Part shown: positions 59,244-61,492 of the stretch, in pieces | How the letters are laid out: each line of letters opens with the position of its first letter | Position numbering within the stretch: the stretch's first letter is position 1 | From: Chlorobium sp. | GTDB lineage: Bacteria; Bacteroidota; Chlorobiia; Chlorobiales; Chlorobiaceae | Length of the DNA: 61,492 nucleotides | Direction of reading: 5' to 3' | Assembly: GCA_028277225.1 (NCBI GenBank) | Contig: JANQHB010000046.1 | Span: 1 to 61,492 of the forward strand | Translations under genes and position numbers: made by a program | Notes under the pieces: model-generated | Database searches by the model: none | What the model was told of the DNA's origin: nothing | Seen by the model: the letters and a program-made list of their open reading frames with translations, nothing else

Positions 59244-60041
59244 ATGCGCATCGCTCTCCAACTGTCACACCGCTCCCGCTTTCTCACCCTGCCGGTGAAT
59301 GTGAATCACCTGATATCCTCACTTATCTACAACATCGTTTCGAACAGCTCCAGCGAGTATGCAAAGCGGCTGCATGAGCAGGGGTATCGTTTGGACGGGA
59401 GGTCTTTCAAGCTGTTTACTTTTTCTCCTTTGATCCCGACTGGATATCGGCGCTGGAAGATGAACGGAGACGGGACAATGACGACTGATGCACGGAGTGT
59501 GTCGCTTTTAATTTCATCCGGTAAAAACGAGTTTGTAGAGCATCTGGTTATCGGGCTGCTTCACCAGCCGATCGTTCAGATAGGGCGTCAGCGTTTCAGG
59601 GTGGAGACGGTCAAGAAGCTCGATCCGCCGGAATTAGGCGAGGATATGCCGTTTGTGATGTTATCTCCTCTGGTGTGCTCTAAAAAGCGGGAAGGTAATA
59701 AGCACCTGACGTATCTGATGCCGGGAGATGAGGAATTTGAGGGAGCCTTGCTGGACAATCTATTGAGGAAATATGAAGCGCTGTATGGAACGGCGTTTGA
59801 TGCATCTAAGCCCGAGTTGCATTTTGAGGAAGATGAAGAGTATATGGCTCGAAAGGAGGGAAAAATTTCCAAACTTATCACGTTGAAGGAAGGGGAGCCG
59901 GACGAGACGAATGTTCGCGGATCGTTCACACCGTTCAGGCTCCGCGCCCCATTAACCCTCATGAAGGTAGGTTATGCATGCGGATTCGGCGCCCATAACG
60001 CACAGGGATTCGGTATGGTCAAGGTTGCGGGCCGCACGTAA
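59244..60041 (+). CDS. cas6: Cas6 CRISPR RNA endoribonuclease
   Basis: A 265-residue Cas6 of the type I/III RAMP family. The N-terminal LPVNVNHLISSLIYNIVS, KRLHEQGYRLDGRSFKLFTFS and C-terminal glycine-rich loop GYACGFGAHNAQGFGMVKV are typical. Tyr29, His44 and Lys56 fit the positions of the catalytic Tyr-His-Lys set in Pyrococcus Cas6, by my alignment by eye. It processes repeat RNA, but no CRISPR array, Cas10 or Csm/Cmr subunit is in the window. It is more GC-rich than mCpol. Start ATG 59244 lies 32 bases after the small ORF. Confidence 0.9.
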   Translation: MRIALQLSHRSRFLTLPVNVNHLISSLIYNIVSNSSSEYAKRLHEQGYRLDGRSFKLFTFSPLIPTGYRRWKMNGDGTMTTDARSVSLLISSGKNEFVEHLVIGLLHQPIVQIGRQRFRVETVKKLDPPELGEDMPFVMLSPLVCSKKREGNKHLTYLMPGDEEFEGALLDNLLRKYEALYGTAFDASKPELHFEEDEEYMARKEGKISKLITLKEGEPDETNVRGSFTPFRLRAPLTLMKVGYACGFGAHNAQGFGMVKVAGRT

Positions 60042-60066
60042 TGGTGTTTTTGGGGGGGAGTATATG

Positions 60067-60120
60067 TTGTCCTTTTCAAAAGGACAATTAATATCAAAAT
60101 TGTCCTCTATGAAAGGATGT
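60067..60120. promoter_or_regulatory. Two tandem 21-bp palindromic sites downstream of cas6
   Basis: Site 1 at 60067-60087 is perfectly palindromic: arms TTGTCCTTTT and AAAAGGACAA around a central C. Site 2 at 60100-60120 has the same length and layout with looser arms: TTGTCCTCTA... and ...AAAGGATGT. Their centres are 33 bases apart, about three helical turns, as expected for two dimers of one regulator bound on the same face. No plus-strand U-run follows, so a terminator is less likely. Confidence 0.6.
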
Positions 60121-60212
60121 CTTCGGTCTATATTCCGCCAGAAAATTTTCACACTCCTATAGATAGTGGTTTTGTGTGTATTGAAGTTGTACGTTTTGTG
60201 CGGGGTTGTATA

Positions 60213-60229
60213 TTACCATGGTAACCATG
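60213..60229. promoter_or_regulatory. Overlapping palindromes, candidate TacA operator
   Basis: TTACCATGGTAA at 60213-60224 is a perfect palindrome and overlaps CATGGTAACCATG at 60217-60229, also palindromic. They lie 37-53 bases before the TacA ATG, a typical position for autoregulatory operators of ribbon-helix-helix antitoxins. GTTATGATTTT just after could hold the -10. Confidence 0.55.
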
Positions 60230-60265
60230 TTATGATTTTAACAGATACAAAACGGAAGATATTTG

Positions 60266-60544
60266 ATGCCTCAGGCTCCAGTTGAACATAATGAACGATT
60301 GTCTCTGCGCATTGCTGCTGAAGATAAGTCAATCCTGATGCGGGCTGCTGCATTGGAGCATACCCATTTGACTGATTTCGTTATCAGTAAAGTTGTTTCG
60401 GCGGCACGGCAGGTGATTGAACAGCACGAGCGGCTGGAGCTTACCGAGCGGGATAGTCTGCATGTGTTGAAGCTTCTGGAGGAGCCGCCTGCTCCCAATG
60501 CAAGACTCTCGGCTGCGGCGTTTGCTTTGCCGAAAAAACGATGA
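60266..60544 (+). CDS. TacA-type (DUF1778) antitoxin
   Basis: A 92-residue ribbon-helix-helix antitoxin: ERLSLRIAAEDKSILMRAAA and LTDFVISKVVSAARQVIEQHE then a C-terminal neutralising tail LLEEPPAPNARLSAAAFALP. Partners are GNAT toxins that acetylate charged tRNA. The stop overlaps the toxin ATG by four bases. Confidence 0.9.
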   Translation: MPQAPVEHNERLSLRIAAEDKSILMRAAALEHTHLTDFVISKVVSAARQVIEQHERLELTERDSLHVLKLLEEPPAPNARLSAAAFALPKKR

Positions 60545-60726
60545 TGCTTCCTGCATGGCATGAAGAGCCGATTGCAAAACACCATGACCGGATTGCTTTT
60601 GATTGTGGTGATGCAGCTTTGAATGAGTTTTTGCAGCGCCATGCCAGAAAAAGCCACGACAAGGGAGGGGCTAAGACGTTTCTGGCAGTGAGCGACAGTG
60701 ACGGGGGAAAAATTTTTGCGGACTAG
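60541..60726 (+). pseudogene. TacT-like GNAT toxin, truncated
   Basis: The N-terminus AWHEEPIAKHHDRIAFDCGD plus ALNEFLQRHARKSHDKGGAKTFLAV is typical of TacT, but the frame stops at 60726, after 61 residues, just before the core of the acetyltransferase domain (normally about 160-170 residues). The acetyl-CoA motif is absent, so the toxin should be inactive. Confidence 0.85.
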
Positions 60727-61090
60727 GGGACGTCGTTTAATAAGGATAAAAGTCCAGGCATTATTTTGCTTTTTGCTCTGTCACTCACGTCCAAATAGAT
60801 GGAGGCAGGAAACCACGGTGTCACCGCGCTTTATTGTGTTTAAAGCTAATATATATTGCTCTCATAGTGAATATGAGGACGTGATATCATGCGATTAAAG
60901 GGAATCATGTTTGTGGCTGACGCTATCTATTTACAGGGACGTAGCTTTTGCGTTTTTGTTGACCGTTTTCAGGATCATCAATCGATTATCATGGATAAAA
61001 TCAGAAACCCGTTTTCATTCCGGCCAGGAGCCCTTGAAATCGAACCATCCTTTGATAGGGATTGATTTTGGTGATACCGTTGTTTTTGTA
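60727..61090. other. Gene-poor gap
   Basis: About 360 AT-rich bases after the truncated toxin. It shows no continuation of the GNAT domain, no array and no clear gene. It likely marks the junction of the deletion. Confidence 0.4.
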
Positions 61091-61123
61091 TAACATGTAT
61101 TGCATTGAATAACATGTAATGCA
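61091..61123. promoter_or_regulatory. Direct repeats before the RelB-like gene
   Basis: TAACATGTATTGCA at 61091-61104 and TAACATGTAATGCA at 61110-61123 differ by one base and have centres 19 bases apart; each contains ACATGT. They lie right before the antitoxin start and are good candidates for autoregulatory sites. Confidence 0.55.
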
Positions 61124-61379
61124 AAGGGACATGGAAAAAGAAAAAGCAGACCAGATGATCGGACTTCGGATTCCGAAAAGTGTTGGTCAACGGCTTGAAA
61201 TCCTGGCAAAAAAGACAGGCCGAAGCAAGACTTATTACATACGTGAGGCCATCATGGAGCACCTCGATGATCTTGAAGATATCTACCTGGCTGAACAGGT
61301 TCTTGAGCGCGTGAGGCGCGGTGAGGAATCTGTATCCAGTCTAGACGAAGTGGAGCACCGTCTTGACCTGGAAGATTGA
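61119..61379 (+). CDS. Ribbon-helix-helix antitoxin (RelB/CopG-like)
   Basis: An 86-residue antitoxin with MIGLRIPKSVGQRLEILAKK, TGRSKTYYIREAIMEHL and an acidic tail LEDIYLAEQVLERVRRGEES. ATG 61131 is also possible; AAAGGGA lies too close to it and no box is seen before 61119. The toxin frame starts inside its last codons. Confidence 0.9.
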   Translation: MQRDMEKEKADQMIGLRIPKSVGQRLEILAKKTGRSKTYYIREAIMEHLDDLEDIYLAEQVLERVRRGEESVSSLDEVEHRLDLED

Positions 61380-61492
61380 GTTTACGGCTTCTGCAGAAAA
61401 AGAGCTTGCTAAACTGGACAAGTCTGGAGCGAAGAGGATCATCAAGTTTCTTCGTGAGCGGGTATCGGTGGATCCAAGGTCTTCCGGTAAGG
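61363..61492 (+). CDS. RelE/ParE-family toxin, partial at window end
   Basis: From TTG 61363, the frame reads TWKIEFTASAEKELAKLDKS, AKRIIKFLRERV and continues past the window end. This matches the start of RelE toxins. It overlaps the antitoxin by 17 bases. The C-terminal part is outside the window, so intactness is unknown. Confidence 0.85.
   Translation, partial: MTWKIEFTASAEKELAKLDKSGAKRIIKFLRERVSVDPRSSGK

Overview
The window reads as chromosome of a green sulfur bacterium (Chlorobi), probably a marine Prosthecochloris or Chlorobium type. The case rests on a sulfide:quinone oxidoreductase gene, a three-gene polysulfide-reductase-like molybdoenzyme (PsrABC type), two tandem class I cytochromes resembling Chlorobium cytochrome c-555, a Na+-translocating NADH:quinone oxidoreductase (nqrA-F), and GSB-like housekeeping genes. 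Species is an inference; no rRNA or tRNA gene is visible.

Layout. 1-105 is a perfect 7-bp tandem repeat running into the stop codon of a SixA-like phosphatase. 101-3062 (minus): phosphohistidine phosphatase, GH3 glycosidase, and a ClpB that is only the C-terminal half. 3366-8717 (plus): a cyanophycin-synthetase-like ligase with a CapA-like partner, then KdsA and a KdsC-like protein that lacks its catalytic aspartates. 8857-13341 (minus): an unknown 491-residue protein, NAD kinase, prephenate dehydrogenase, orotate phosphoribosyltransferase, RuvX. 13552-15142 (plus): SQR plus a 38-residue ORF and a strong terminator. 15.2-20.7 kb: a decayed toxin-antitoxin pair, an Acg-type nitroreductase, DUF2461, a toroid-like protein, a cache-domain chimera and a SOUL lipoprotein. 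20.8-24.5 kb (minus): psrCBA. 25.0-30.8 kb (plus): nqrABCDEF. 30.9-39.2 kb: UspA, MobB-MobA fusion, GDPD and a molybdopterin cluster (moaA, moaC-moaB fusion, moeA, moaD, moaE), which would supply the cofactor for PsrA. 39.1-52.1 kb: BatD-like protein, ProC, BASS transporter, cytochromes, radical SAM protein, TPR protein, CarA, YajC, TsaD, MoxR, DUF58 and an SRPBCC protein.

52.3-61.5 kb is a defence and toxin-antitoxin island, much of it broken: Xre-RES, a nucleotidyltransferase, Phd-VapC, a RES remnant, a Csx15-like frame without a start codon, a broken ParE with intact antitoxin, MntA with a truncated HepT, an AT-rich gene for a CARF-HEPN-minimal CRISPR polymerase (mCpol) protein, a 46-residue ORF, cas6, TacA with a truncated TacT, and RelBE cut by the window end. 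The single-polypeptide CARF-HEPN-mCpol protein next to an orphan cas6, with no Cas10, no other type III subunit and no CRISPR array in view, is the best candidate for an undescribed system: signal synthesis, signal sensing and RNA cleavage would sit on one chain.

The island also holds copies of a ~175-bp dispersed repeat, and several gaps elsewhere carry 7-bp heptad arrays or a hairpin element with inverted ends. All functional statements come from reading the sequence and from family knowledge; no database search was run.
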